A stretch of DNA of 6,457 nt, taken from an uncultured Oscillospiraceae bacterium. Its GTDB lineage: Bacteria; Bacillota; Clostridia; Oscillospirales; Acutalibacteraceae. This document shows positions 1 through 5,659 of the stretch, piece by piece (the first letter of the stretch is position 1; every line of letters starts with the position of its first letter). The position numbers and the translations under genes are program-made. The DNA is taken from positions 1 to 6,457 of the forward strand of contig CABSLJ010000142.1 in the NCBI GenBank assembly GCA_902478455.1. Direction: 5' to 3'. Below the pieces are notes generated by a model. The model saw nothing but the letters and a program-made list of their open reading frames with translations. It was not told where the DNA came from and did not search any database.

Positions 1-513
1 ATGGCCGAGTGGTGGAAGCAGCTCTACGGCGAGAGCGAGGGCAAAAACCAGAAGGGACTGTTCCCCGCTTCGGTCATCTTTTCCACCGACCTGCATTCCA
101 TGGGCCAGTTCATTCAGGACGGCAAGCGCAACCTGATGGAGACGGTCGTGCTCTTTGACAAGGCAAAATACGAGCTTACCATCGAGGAGGACCCCACAAA
201 TGTGGACGGCCTCAATTTCCTGACGGGGAAGACGATGGATTACGTCAACAAGAAGGCTTTTGAGGGCACAGTGCTCGCTCATACCGACGGCGGAGTGCCC
301 AACATCGTGCTGCACCTGCCCGATTGCAGCGAGCGGTCTCTCGGCTATCTCATTTATTTCTTTGAAAAAGCCTGCGCCATTTCCGGCTATGTTCTGGGGG
401 TCAATCCCTTCGACCAGCCCGGCGTGGAAAGCTACAAAAAGAATATGTTCGCACTGCTCGGCAAGCCGGGCTATGAGTCGGAAAAGGCCGCTTTGGAAGC
501 TCGGCTGAAATAA
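1..513 (+). CDS. pgi: Glucose-6-phosphate isomerase, C-terminal part (5' end outside the window)
   Basis: Pgi interconverts glucose 6-phosphate and fructose 6-phosphate in the cytoplasm, linking glycolysis, gluconeogenesis and sugar-phosphate supply for the cell wall. The frame is open from the first base. The apparent first Met is probably internal, because family members have a few hundred residues before this point; about 170 C-terminal residues are visible. Seen directly: the sugar-phosphate-binding (SIS-like) stretch FPASVIFSTDLHSMGQ (visible residues 21-36), the conserved His in LAHTDGGVPN (H94), and the C-terminal family signature GVNPFDQPGVESYK (133-146), whose last Lys matches the active-site lysine of the family. 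The spacing and short tail resemble the roughly 450-residue Bacillus/Clostridium form rather than the longer enterobacterial one. The P-loop gene follows after 55 bases with no strong terminator between them, so co-transcription is likely. The identification is very secure. Confidence 0.96.
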   Translation: MAEWWKQLYGESEGKNQKGLFPASVIFSTDLHSMGQFIQDGKRNLMETVVLFDKAKYELTIEEDPTNVDGLNFLTGKTMDYVNKKAFEGTVLAHTDGGVPNIVLHLPDCSERSLGYLIYFFEKACAISGYVLGVNPFDQPGVESYKKNMFALLGKPGYESEKAALEARLK

Positions 514-568
514 CGGCTGTCACGCGAGAAACCGCCTCTGGCGGAAAATATACAAGGAGGACTTAACT

Positions 569-985
569 ATGATTTCTCTGATCATTGGCAACAAAGGGTC
601 CGGAAAGACCAAAAAGCTGATCCAACTTGCAAACGAGGCGGTGGATACCTCCATCGGCAATGTGGTGGTCGTTGAAAAGGGAGCCAAGCTGACCTATGAC
701 ATCAACCATAAGGCAAGATTGATTGATACCGACCAGTACGGCATCCAGGGCTTTGCGGCCTTCTATGGATTTGTCAGCGGCATCTGCGCCGGCAACTACG
801 ACGTGACCGAGATTTTCATCGATTCCACCCTGAAAATCGGCGGTCAGGACCTCAACGAGCTGGCGGATTTCATCGCCAAGATCGACGCCCTCGCCGCCAA
901 AACGGATACCAAGTTTGTCATCTCCGTCTCGGCCGACGAGGAGGCCCTGCCCGAGAGCATCGGCGCGATTACCGTCAAGGTCTGA
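569..985 (+). CDS. Small P-loop NTP-binding protein of unknown function
   Basis: A complete 138-residue cytoplasmic protein starts at an ATG with a strong AAGGAGG site (554-560) eight bases upstream. Seen directly: a Walker A loop GNKGSGKT (residues 7-14) right after the first beta strand (SLII), a Walker B-like strand EIFIDS (81-86) with a candidate acidic residue at D85, and a later hydrophobic strand KFVISVS (115-121) that could be a sensor-type strand. No DNA-binding, membrane or second catalytic domain is visible, so it looks like a minimal P-loop fold. Proteins like this are conserved in Clostridia and are sometimes loosely labelled PilT-like or ATP-binding; that label is not supported by anything seen here. 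Its place behind pgi and before a terminator suggests shared expression with a glycolytic gene. Role and substrate are unknown. Confidence is high that it is a gene and that it binds nucleotide, and low for any further function. Confidence 0.85.
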   Translation: MISLIIGNKGSGKTKKLIQLANEAVDTSIGNVVVVEKGAKLTYDINHKARLIDTDQYGIQGFAAFYGFVSGICAGNYDVTEIFIDSTLKIGGQDLNELADFIAKIDALAAKTDTKFVISVSADEEALPESIGAITVKV

Positions 986-1007
986 GCACACCCTGGGTTA
1001 AATCGGG

Positions 1008-1039
1008 ACTGTCGGGGGATTTCCCCCGACAGTTTCCTT
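1008..1039 (+). terminator. Intrinsic terminator after the P-loop gene
   Basis: A perfect inverted repeat lies 22 bases after the stop codon: ACTGTCGGGGG at 1008-1018 pairs with CCCCCGACAGT at 1023-1033 around the loop ATTT. The stem is 11 bp and very GC-rich near the loop. The following tract, TTCCTT, is only partly T-rich, so termination may be leaky. It would end the pgi transcript just before the next promoter. Confidence 0.75.
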
Positions 1040-1042
1040 GTG

Positions 1043-1069
1043 TCCGGGAAATCGAAGCGATTTTCCGGG
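1043..1069 (+). other. Second stem-loop between terminator and promoter
   Basis: CCGGGAAATCG at 1044-1054 pairs with CGATTTTCCGG at 1058-1068, with one G-U pair and a three-base loop AAG; T1043 and G1069 can add a wobble pair. No T-tract follows, so it is not a classic terminator by itself. It may support the weak terminator just upstream or protect the 3' end of the RNA. That role is inference. Confidence 0.5.
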
Positions 1070-1087
1070 ATAAAATCAGATTTCTTA

Positions 1088-1116
1088 TTGACAAAGCGCC
1101 ACACCGCCGATATAAT
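1088..1116 (+). promoter_or_regulatory. Consensus sigma-A promoter of the YceD-family gene and rpmF
   Basis: A perfect -35 box TTGACA (1088-1093) and a perfect -10 box TATAAT (1111-1116) are separated by the optimal 17 bases. Transcription would start near 1122-1124, giving a leader of only about 20 bases before the ATG at 1143. A match this good predicts strong, mostly constitutive expression, as fits a ribosomal protein gene. Confidence 0.93.
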
Positions 1117-1142
1117 AGTCTAGTGTAGCGCTGAGGTGTATT

Positions 1143-1637
1143 ATGCTTCTTGAGCTAAAAAAGGTCTTCTTGAATGAAGGCGAGTCGCTCCCCTTTTCCT
1201 ATGAGATGGACATGTCTGGCGTTTCGTTCGCAGGCGCCACTCCTTTTGCTTCTCCCGTCGAGGTGGAGGGCAGGGTGGAGAACCATCTGGGGATCGTGGA
1301 GCTGAGGGCGGAAGTTTCCTTCCGTTACAGCGCGCCGTGTGACCGCTGTGCGGCGGAAACCGGGCGTTCCTTCCGCTTTGTCTTTGTGCATCCGGTGGTC
1401 ACGGAGTTGAAAGACGACGGCGACGACGAGGCCGTGCAGGCCGAGAACTACGCCGTTGATCTTGACGGACTCCTGCGGGACGACGTTCTCTTGGAACTTC
1501 CCACAAAATATCTGTGCAGGGAAGACTGCCGGGGACTGTGCCCGGAATGTGGAAAAAACCTCAATGAAGGCCCGTGTAATTGTACTGTGCGTCAGGCAGA
1601 CCCCCGTTTGGAGGTCCTTAAAAAACTGATAGATTAG
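1143..1637 (+). CDS. DUF177/YceD-family protein (rRNA accumulation factor type)
   Basis: A 164-residue soluble protein lies immediately upstream of rpmF, the hallmark position of the DUF177/YceD family (YceD in E. coli, YlbN in Bacillus). The E. coli member is linked to 23S rRNA accumulation; the exact role in Firmicutes is not settled. Seen directly: a first Cys pair in PCDRC (C66, C69), an acidic low-complexity stretch DDGDDE (91-96), and a Cys-rich C-terminal part with C125, C129, C133, C136, C145 and C147, including the family motif GLCPECGKNLN (131-141). The cysteines suggest metal binding, which is inference. The start is the ATG just after a GAGGTG site (1133-1138); the spacing is short and no better start follows from the promoter position. 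The stop is 27 bases before the L32 start, so the two genes are surely co-transcribed. Confidence 0.92.
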   Translation: MLLELKKVFLNEGESLPFSYEMDMSGVSFAGATPFASPVEVEGRVENHLGIVELRAEVSFRYSAPCDRCAAETGRSFRFVFVHPVVTELKDDGDDEAVQAENYAVDLDGLLRDDVLLELPTKYLCREDCRGLCPECGKNLNEGPCNCTVRQADPRLEVLKKLID

Positions 1638-1649
1638 TGATTGAGTTGC

Positions 1650-1658
1650 AAGGAGGTG
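1650..1658 (+). promoter_or_regulatory. Ribosome binding site fixing the L32 start
   Basis: AAGGAGGTG lies six bases before the ATG at 1665. It rules out a longer reading from a TTG at 1641, because that start would place the binding site inside the gene and add eight residues absent from L32 proteins. Confidence 0.9.
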
Positions 1659-1664
1659 CTGACA

Positions 1665-1847
1665 ATGGCGGTACCCAAGAGAAAAGTCTCCAAAGCGAGA
1701 AGAGATAAAAGGCGTTCCAACGTCTGGAAACTGCAGGCCCCGGCTCTGGTGAAATGCTCGCAGTGCGGCGCGTACAAGACTCCGCATAGGGTGTGCGGTA
1801 GCTGCGGCTACTACAATGGCAGAGAAGTTGTTAAAAAGGACGCTTAA
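1665..1847 (+). CDS. rpmF: Ribosomal protein L32 (bL32), zinc-binding form
   Basis: This 60-residue protein is a structural part of the large ribosomal subunit. The N-terminus MAVPKRKVSKARRDKRR is a textbook bL32 start: initiator Met, AVPKRK and a very basic tail that contacts 23S rRNA. The C-terminal half carries two CxxC pairs, CSQC and CGSC, forming a four-Cys zinc ribbon, so this is the zinc-containing variant. Length matches the family norm (about 56-60). It sits directly behind its usual partner, the YceD-family gene, and is followed by two terminators. In many Firmicutes and other bacteria plsX and fatty-acid genes follow rpmF; here they do not, so that link has been broken in this genome. 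Identification is certain. Confidence 0.98.
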   Translation: MAVPKRKVSKARRDKRRSNVWKLQAPALVKCSQCGAYKTPHRVCGSCGYYNGREVVKKDA

Positions 1848-1870
1848 CCGTCCTTTGCTTTCCGGAAAGG

Positions 1871-1901
1871 TAGAGGAGGAGAAATCCTTCTCTATTTTTT
1901 T
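1871..1901 (+). terminator. Strong intrinsic terminator of the YceD/rpmF operon
   Basis: TAGAGGAGGA (1871-1880) pairs with TCCTTCTCTA (1885-1894), ten base pairs with one G-U, closed by a GAAA tetraloop and followed by seven T residues (1895-1901). This is a near-ideal terminator. A smaller 8-bp dyad (1835-1842 with 1849-1856) overlaps the rpmF stop codon just upstream, and a 12-base palindrome lies at 1858-1869. Confidence 0.95.
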
Positions 1902-1907
1902 ACCTCT

Positions 1908-1939
1908 GCGGCTGTTTTGAGCCGTGTTTTTCGTTTTTT
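1908..1939 (+). terminator. Second, tandem terminator
   Basis: CGGCT (1909-1913) pairs with AGCCG (1920-1924), extendable by wobble pairs, with loop GTTTTG; a long T-rich tail follows (five T at 1927-1931, six T at 1934-1939). The stem is short, so it may act as a backup for the strong terminator seven bases upstream. Confidence 0.6.
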
Positions 1940-1960
1940 ACGCGGCGTTCCGTCCTTTCC

Positions 1961-2032
1961 AGCCGGTCCGGAGCGTGCGCAGGGGCTTTTGCCGGCTGCG
2001 GCGTTTTTGAAAATCCCGGACGGCGGCCGGGA
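1961..2032 (+). other. GC-rich leader with inverted repeats before the radical SAM gene
   Basis: The 130 bases between the tandem terminators and the next gene hold no convincing promoter. They contain a long-range dyad AGCCGG (1961-1966) / CCGGCT (1992-1997) and a hairpin TCCCGG (2014-2019) / CCGGGA (2027-2032) with a seven-base loop, about 25 bases before the ribosome binding site. It may be a structured leader whose promoter diverges from consensus, or chance structure in GC-rich DNA. I do not recognise a known riboswitch here. Confidence 0.3.
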
Positions 2033-2071
2033 ATTGATCTCTATGAATGGAAGAGGAGAGGTGATCTTTCG

Positions 2072-3379
2072 ATGGCGGTCGTCATTCGTCGGGTCAGAAA
2101 ATCCGGGGTCGCCTTTCGCAGAGGCGTGCGCCCCGGAGAGGTTTTGCAGGCAATCAACGGCCATGAGATCATGGACGTGCTCGATTACCGCTTTTATGAA
2201 GCCAACGCCGAGCTGCTGCTGACGTTGCAGGACGCGCTGGGTAAAACGCGCGAGGTGCGCATCAAAAAGGGAGAATACGACGAAATCGGGCTAGAGTTCG
2301 AGACCTATCTGATGGACAAGCAGCATTCCTGCCGTAACAAGTGCATCTTTTGCTTTATCGACCAGATGCCAAAGGGCATGCGGGAGTCCCTCTATTTTAA
2401 GGACGACGATTCCCGCCTTTCTTTCCTGTTCGGCAACTACATTACGCTGACCAATCTGTCCGAGCACGAGATCAGCCGGATCATTTCGATGCACATCTCG
2501 CCGGTCAACATCTCGGTTCACACCATGAATCCCGAATTGCGCGTCAAAATGATGGGCAACCGCTTTGCGGGGGAGACCCTCTCCATCCTGCAGCGGTTTG
2601 CTAAGGCGGGCATCCGCATGAACACACAGCTTGTCCTCTGTCCCGGCATCAACGACGGCGACGAGCTCGCCTTCAGCCTCCGGGAGCTCGGCAAGCTCGC
2701 CCCCTCGGTGGAGAGCATCGCCGTGGTACCGGTGGGGCTGACCAAATACCGCGAGGGACTTACGCCCATTTCCCCCTATAAACCGGACACGGCGCGCGCC
2801 GTCGTGGAGATGGTCGAACGGTTTGGAGACGCTTTTTGGCAGGAACACGGCACGAGACTTGCCTATCCGGCGGATGAATTCTATTTGAAGGCGGGACTGC
2901 CTCTGCCCGGCACGGATTTTTATGAGGAGTTTCCGCAACTGGAAAACGGCGTGGGCATGCTTGCGCTGCTGGAGGACGAGTTCTCTCAGGCGTTGGAGGA
3001 TGCCGCATGCCCTTCCGGGGAACGGCACATCACGATTGCGACCGGTGTGGCCGCCGCGCCTTTTATGGAGAAGCTGCTTTTGCGGGCGAAGGAACGGATG
3101 CCCGGCTTAAGCGGCGAGGTCGTTCCGGTGGAGAACCGGTTTTTCGGGGAAAGGATCACCGTCTCCGGTCTGCTGACCGGGCGGGATTTGATGGATCAGC
3201 TCTCGGCGCGCGCTTTGGGAGAGGAACTGCTGCTGCCCGCCTGTGCCCTCCGGCACGAGGGGGATAGGTTCCTCGACGACGTGACGCTGGAGCAGCTGGA
3301 GGAGGCGGTCGGCGCGCCCGTGCGGGCCGTGCCCAACGACGGAACGCTTCTTTTGGAAGCGATGATAGGAAGTGAATGA
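2072..3379 (+). CDS. PDZ, radical SAM and DUF512 domain protein (putative FeS enzyme)
   Basis: A 435-residue soluble protein of a family conserved next to der in Clostridia, with a related form in cyanobacteria; the reaction is unknown. Domains seen: an N-terminal PDZ-like domain (about 1-65, with PGEVLQAING at 21-30); a radical SAM cluster motif C87-x3-C91-x2-C94 in CRNKCIFC, the ligands for a 4Fe-4S cluster that cleaves S-adenosylmethionine; a conserved follow-on FIDQMPKGMRESLYFKDDD (95-113); and a C-terminal DUF512 region (about 215-430) with VVPVGLT, YPADEFYL and VSGLLTGRDL. No membrane segment is visible. The start is the ATG behind GAGGTGATC (2058-2066), an excellent match to the 16S rRNA 3' end. 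Its stop lies two bases before the favoured der start, indicating translational coupling and hinting at a shared ribosome-related role (inference). Family assignment is secure; function is open. Confidence 0.93.
   Translation: MAVVIRRVRKSGVAFRRGVRPGEVLQAINGHEIMDVLDYRFYEANAELLLTLQDALGKTREVRIKKGEYDEIGLEFETYLMDKQHSCRNKCIFCFIDQMPKGMRESLYFKDDDSRLSFLFGNYITLTNLSEHEISRIISMHISPVNISVHTMNPELRVKMMGNRFAGETLSILQRFAKAGIRMNTQLVLCPGINDGDELAFSLRELGKLAPSVESIAVVPVGLTKYREGLTPISPYKPDTARAVVEMVERFGDAFWQEHGTRLAYPADEFYLKAGLPLPGTDFYEEFPQLENGVGMLALLEDEFSQALEDAACPSGERHITIATGVAAAPFMEKLLLRAKERMPGLSGEVVPVENRFFGERITVSGLLTGRDLMDQLSARALGEELLLPACALRHEGDRFLDDVTLEQLEEAVGAPVRAVPNDGTLLLEAMIGSE
3367..3375 (+). promoter_or_regulatory. 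Ribosome binding site that decides the Der start
   Basis: AGGAAGTGA differs from the ideal AGGAGGTGA by one base. It stands nine bases (from the AGGAAG core) before the ATG at 3382 but only three before the ATG at 3376. The later ATG is therefore favoured and gives the usual Der N-terminus MAKPVVAIVGRPNVGKS. The earlier ATG overlaps the preceding stop as ATGA and stays a possible coupled start. Confidence 0.65.
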
Positions 3380-3381
3380 AA

Positions 3382-4707
3382 ATGGCGAAGCCTGTAGTGG
3401 CGATTGTCGGCCGTCCGAACGTGGGCAAGTCGACGCTCTTTAATAAATTGGTGGGGCAGAGGCTCTCCATCGTGGATGACACGCCCGGTGTCACCCGCGA
3501 CCGCATTTACGGCGAATGCCAGTGGAGAAACCGCGCTGTAACCCTGGTGGACACGGGCGGCATTGAGCCCTATTCCAACGACATTATCCTCTCGCAGATG
3601 CGCCGCCAAGCCGAGCTGGCGATCGATACGGCGGATGTGATCATCCTGGTGACCGATTCCCGCACGGGCCTTGTGGCGACCGACGAGGAGGTGGCCGCCA
3701 TGCTGCTCAAAAGCGGCCGTCCGGTGGTGCTGTGCGTCAATAAATGCGACTCGGTGGGAGCGCCTCCTGCGGAGTTTTATGAGTTTTACAATCTCGGCCT
3801 TGGGGACCCGATTCAGGTCTCTTCGGTGCATGGTCACGGGACGGGCGACCTGCTCGACGCCGTCTTTGAGCATCTTCCGCCTGAGGAGGAAGAGGAAGAA
3901 GAAGGCGAGATCATCCGGGTGGCCATCATCGGTAAACCCAACGTCGGAAAATCCTCCCTTGTCAACCGCATTGCCGGGGAGGAACGCTGCATCGTCTCCA
4001 ACATCGCCGGCACCACGCGCGACGCCATCGACACGGCGGTGGAAAACGAACACGGAAAGAATGTGCTGGTCGACACGGCCGGCCTGCGTCGCAAGAGCAA
4101 GGTGGACGACAGCATCGAGAAATACAGCGTCATCCGCGCCAAGATGGCCATCGACCGGGCCGACGTCTGCGTCATCATGATCGACGCGTGCGAGGGCTTC
4201 ACCGAGCAGGATTCCAAGGTCGCCGGACTGGCGCACGAGGCGGGGAAGGGCTGCGTCATCGTCGTCAATAAGTGGGACGCGGTTGAGAAGAGCGACAAAA
4301 CCATGGCCGAGTACCGCAAAAAGCTGGAGGTCGACTTCGGCTTCATGTCCTACGCGCCGATGATTTTTATTTCCGCCAAAACCGGCCAGCGCATCGACCG
4401 GCTGTTTGAGCTGATCCGCCATGTGGCCAACTCCAACGCTCTGCGCATCTCCACCGGCATGCTCAATGACCTGCTCGCCCAGGCGGTCGCCCGCGTACAG
4501 CCGCCCACCGACAAGGGACGCCGGCTCAAAATTTATTATATGACCCAGGCCTCCACCAAGCCGCCGACCTTCGTCTGCTTTGTCAACTCGGCGGAGCTGT
4601 TCCATTTTTCCTATCAGCGGTATCTCGAAAACCGCATCCGGGAAACCTTCGGGCTAGAGGGGACGCCCGTCCGCTTCATCATCCGTGAACGGGGAGATAA
4701 AAAATAA
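3382..4707 (+). CDS. der: Ribosome assembly GTPase Der (EngA)
   Basis: Der is an essential GTPase with two tandem G domains that binds the 50S subunit late in assembly. The 441-residue length is normal. First G domain: G1 GRPNVGKS (10-17), G2 region TPGVTRD (34-40), G3 DTGG (57-60), G4 NKCD (120-123). Second: G1 GKPNVGKS (184-191), G2 AGTTRD (209-214), G3 DTAG (231-234), G4 NKWD (296-299). A KH-like RNA-binding domain fills about 351-438, with the family stretch IYYMTQAS. The G domains are joined by a short, strongly acidic linker with seven consecutive Glu (about 168-174). A start at 3376 would add two residues (Met-Lys) and overlap the upstream stop. The gene follows the radical SAM gene with almost no gap and is probably in the same transcript as plsY. 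All nucleotide-binding motifs are intact, and the identification is certain. Confidence 0.98.
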   Translation: MAKPVVAIVGRPNVGKSTLFNKLVGQRLSIVDDTPGVTRDRIYGECQWRNRAVTLVDTGGIEPYSNDIILSQMRRQAELAIDTADVIILVTDSRTGLVATDEEVAAMLLKSGRPVVLCVNKCDSVGAPPAEFYEFYNLGLGDPIQVSSVHGHGTGDLLDAVFEHLPPEEEEEEEGEIIRVAIIGKPNVGKSSLVNRIAGEERCIVSNIAGTTRDAIDTAVENEHGKNVLVDTAGLRRKSKVDDSIEKYSVIRAKMAIDRADVCVIMIDACEGFTEQDSKVAGLAHEAGKGCVIVVNKWDAVEKSDKTMAEYRKKLEVDFGFMSYAPMIFISAKTGQRIDRLFELIRHVANSNALRISTGMLNDLLAQAVARVQPPTDKGRRLKIYYMTQASTKPPTFVCFVNSAELFHFSYQRYLENRIRETFGLEGTPVRFIIRERGDKK

Positions 4708-4712
4708 ACGCG

Positions 4713-4731
4713 GCGGACGCCCAACGTCCGC
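4713..4731 (+). other. Stem-loop between der and plsY
   Basis: GCGGACG (4713-4719) pairs perfectly with CGTCCGC (4725-4731) around loop CCCAA, six bases after the der stop. No T-tract follows, so it is unlikely to be a full terminator. It could tune the ratio of Der to PlsY by pausing or by RNA processing (inference). Confidence 0.5.
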
Positions 4732-4798
4732 GCCCATGCCGCGCGTCTTGAGAATGATCCGATTCATATGATTTTTAACAGGGAGGGGAAACAGGGCA

Positions 4799-5515
4799 AT
4801 GATAGAAGAAATCTTGTCTTTTTTCCGGAATTACGGTCTGCAGGCATTGGCGACTATCGTCATCGCCTATCTTTTGGGAAGCATCAGCTTTTCCATCCTA
4901 TTCACCAGGGTGTTTGCGGCGCGCAAGGACATCCGCAGCATGGGCAGCGGCAATGCGGGAGCGACCAATGTGCTGCGCTCGGTGGGAAAGCTTCCTGCCC
5001 TGTGCACCTTTGTGGGAGACTTCGGCAAGGGCGCGCTTGCCATCACCATCGGCAAGCTGATCTTTGAGTATTTTACCCCCTTTGCCGTCACGCCCTATAC
5101 CACCATGCAGTACGGCGCCTATCTGGCGGGGCTGTTCTGCCTGATCGGCCATATCTATCCCTGTTACTTCGGGTTTCGCGGGGGGAAGGGCGTGCTGACC
5201 GCTGCGGCCATGATGTTGCTGATCGATTGGCGCGTTTTTCTGATTGAAGCGGCGATCTTCGCCCTCATTTTCCTGTTTTCCCATATTGTATCGCTCGGTT
5301 CCATCGTCGCGGCGACGGTCTATCCGTTGACCACCTTCCTCGTGACCTTTTTTCTCGATTACCGGCAGGCGCAGGGCCTTGCCGCCAGCGACATCAATCT
5401 CCATTATGTCGTCATCGCCACGGTTATCACCCTGCTGACAGGCGCTCTTGTGGTTTACAAACATAAGGAGAACATCAAACGTTTGAAGGCTGGCACGGAG
5501 AAAAAGATTTTTTAA
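4799..5515 (+). CDS. plsY: Acyl-phosphate:glycerol-3-phosphate acyltransferase PlsY
   Basis: PlsY moves an acyl chain from acyl-phosphate (made by PlsX) to glycerol 3-phosphate, giving lysophosphatidate, the first step of membrane phospholipid synthesis. It is an integral membrane enzyme; several hydrophobic segments are visible (about 17-40, 66-90, 105-125, 145-185, 203-220). The family motifs are intact: MGSGNAGATNVLR (48-60) with its conserved Ser and Arg, GHIYPCYFGFRGGKG (117-131) as the glycine-rich glycerol-phosphate/phosphate loop, and HKENIKRL (222-229) near the C-terminus. At 238 residues it is somewhat longer than many bacterial PlsY proteins, with extra length around 90-105 and 186-202. 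The start follows GGGAGGGG (4781-4788), ten bases upstream. An ATG at 4768 is out of frame. The 91-base gap after der contains a hairpin but no clear promoter. gpsA, a frequent neighbour in Clostridia, is absent; a terminator follows. Confidence 0.96.
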   Translation: MIEEILSFFRNYGLQALATIVIAYLLGSISFSILFTRVFAARKDIRSMGSGNAGATNVLRSVGKLPALCTFVGDFGKGALAITIGKLIFEYFTPFAVTPYTTMQYGAYLAGLFCLIGHIYPCYFGFRGGKGVLTAAAMMLLIDWRVFLIEAAIFALIFLFSHIVSLGSIVAATVYPLTTFLVTFFLDYRQAQGLAASDINLHYVVIATVITLLTGALVVYKHKENIKRLKAGTEKKIF

Positions 5516-5528
5516 CCCACCGGATTTA

Positions 5529-5566
5529 AAAAGAGGCTTTCCGCAGACAGGCGGAAGGCCTCTTTT
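5529..5566. terminator. Bidirectional terminator after plsY
   Basis: A 16-bp stem with one G-U pair joins 5529-5544 to 5551-5566 around loop AGACAG. The core is GAGGCTTTCCGC / GCGGAAGGCCTC, flanked by an A-run on the left and four T on the right, so each strand ends in a T-run (TTTT on plus, TTTTT on minus). It lies 14 bases after the plsY stop and can stop transcripts from plsY and from the opposing rpmB side. Confidence 0.93.
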
Positions 5567-5586
5567 GCTGTCGCCTAGGAGGTAAG

Positions 5587-5613
5587 AAAAATTCCCCCGG
5601 TTCAACCGGAGGA
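5587..5613 (-). terminator. Minus-strand terminator-like hairpin
   Basis: Read on the minus strand, TCCTCCGG (from 5613) pairs with CCGGGGGA (ending at 5593), eight pairs with one G-U, around TTGAA, then A and five T (5591-5587). On the plus strand the same position is a C-A mismatch and no T-tract follows, so the element favours the minus strand. It could end read-through from rpmB or a separate short RNA. Confidence 0.6.
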
Positions 5614-5614
5614 T

Positions 5615-5644
5615 GGTAATTACCCTTCTGGCTTGTATCAGAAG
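5615..5644. repeat. Palindrome and adjacent inverted repeat in the convergent interval
   Basis: GGTAATTACC (5615-5624) is a perfect ten-base palindrome. It abuts CTTCTG (5625-5630), which pairs with CAGAAG (5639-5644) over an eight-base loop. A further imperfect palindrome, GCTGCCCGGGAGC, follows at 5644-5656. The palindrome might be a protein-binding site or part of a folded RNA; no known family is recognised. Confidence 0.5.
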
Positions 5645-5659
5645 CTGCCCGGGAGCACG

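Noticed and set aside
532..544. CCGCC / GGCGG hairpin between pgi and the P-loop gene
   Set aside because: It has only five pairs with a three-base loop and a weak downstream tract, so it is not enough to call a terminator or regulatory element.
1155..1787. A 210-codon minus-strand frame opposite the YceD-family gene and rpmF
   Set aside because: Both plus-strand genes are secure and lie behind a perfect promoter; the minus frame has no motif.
2291..3028. A 245-codon minus-strand frame opposite the radical SAM gene
   Set aside because: It mirrors a certain coding region and has no family features of its own.
3196..4605. A 469-codon open frame on the minus strand opposite der
   Set aside because: Der is certain on the plus strand with all G motifs. 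In GC-rich genes the antisense frame is often open by codon bias. The translation shows no domain and no good ribosome binding site was seen.
4748..4772. TTGAGA and TATGAT as a promoter for plsY
   Set aside because: The spacer is only 13 bases, too short for sigma-A, and no better -35 fits the TATGAT box.
5597..5609. GGTTCAACC resembling a tRNA T-arm
   Set aside because: The stem and seven-base loop of a T-arm cannot be formed in register, and no acceptor, D-arm or anticodon arm is nearby.
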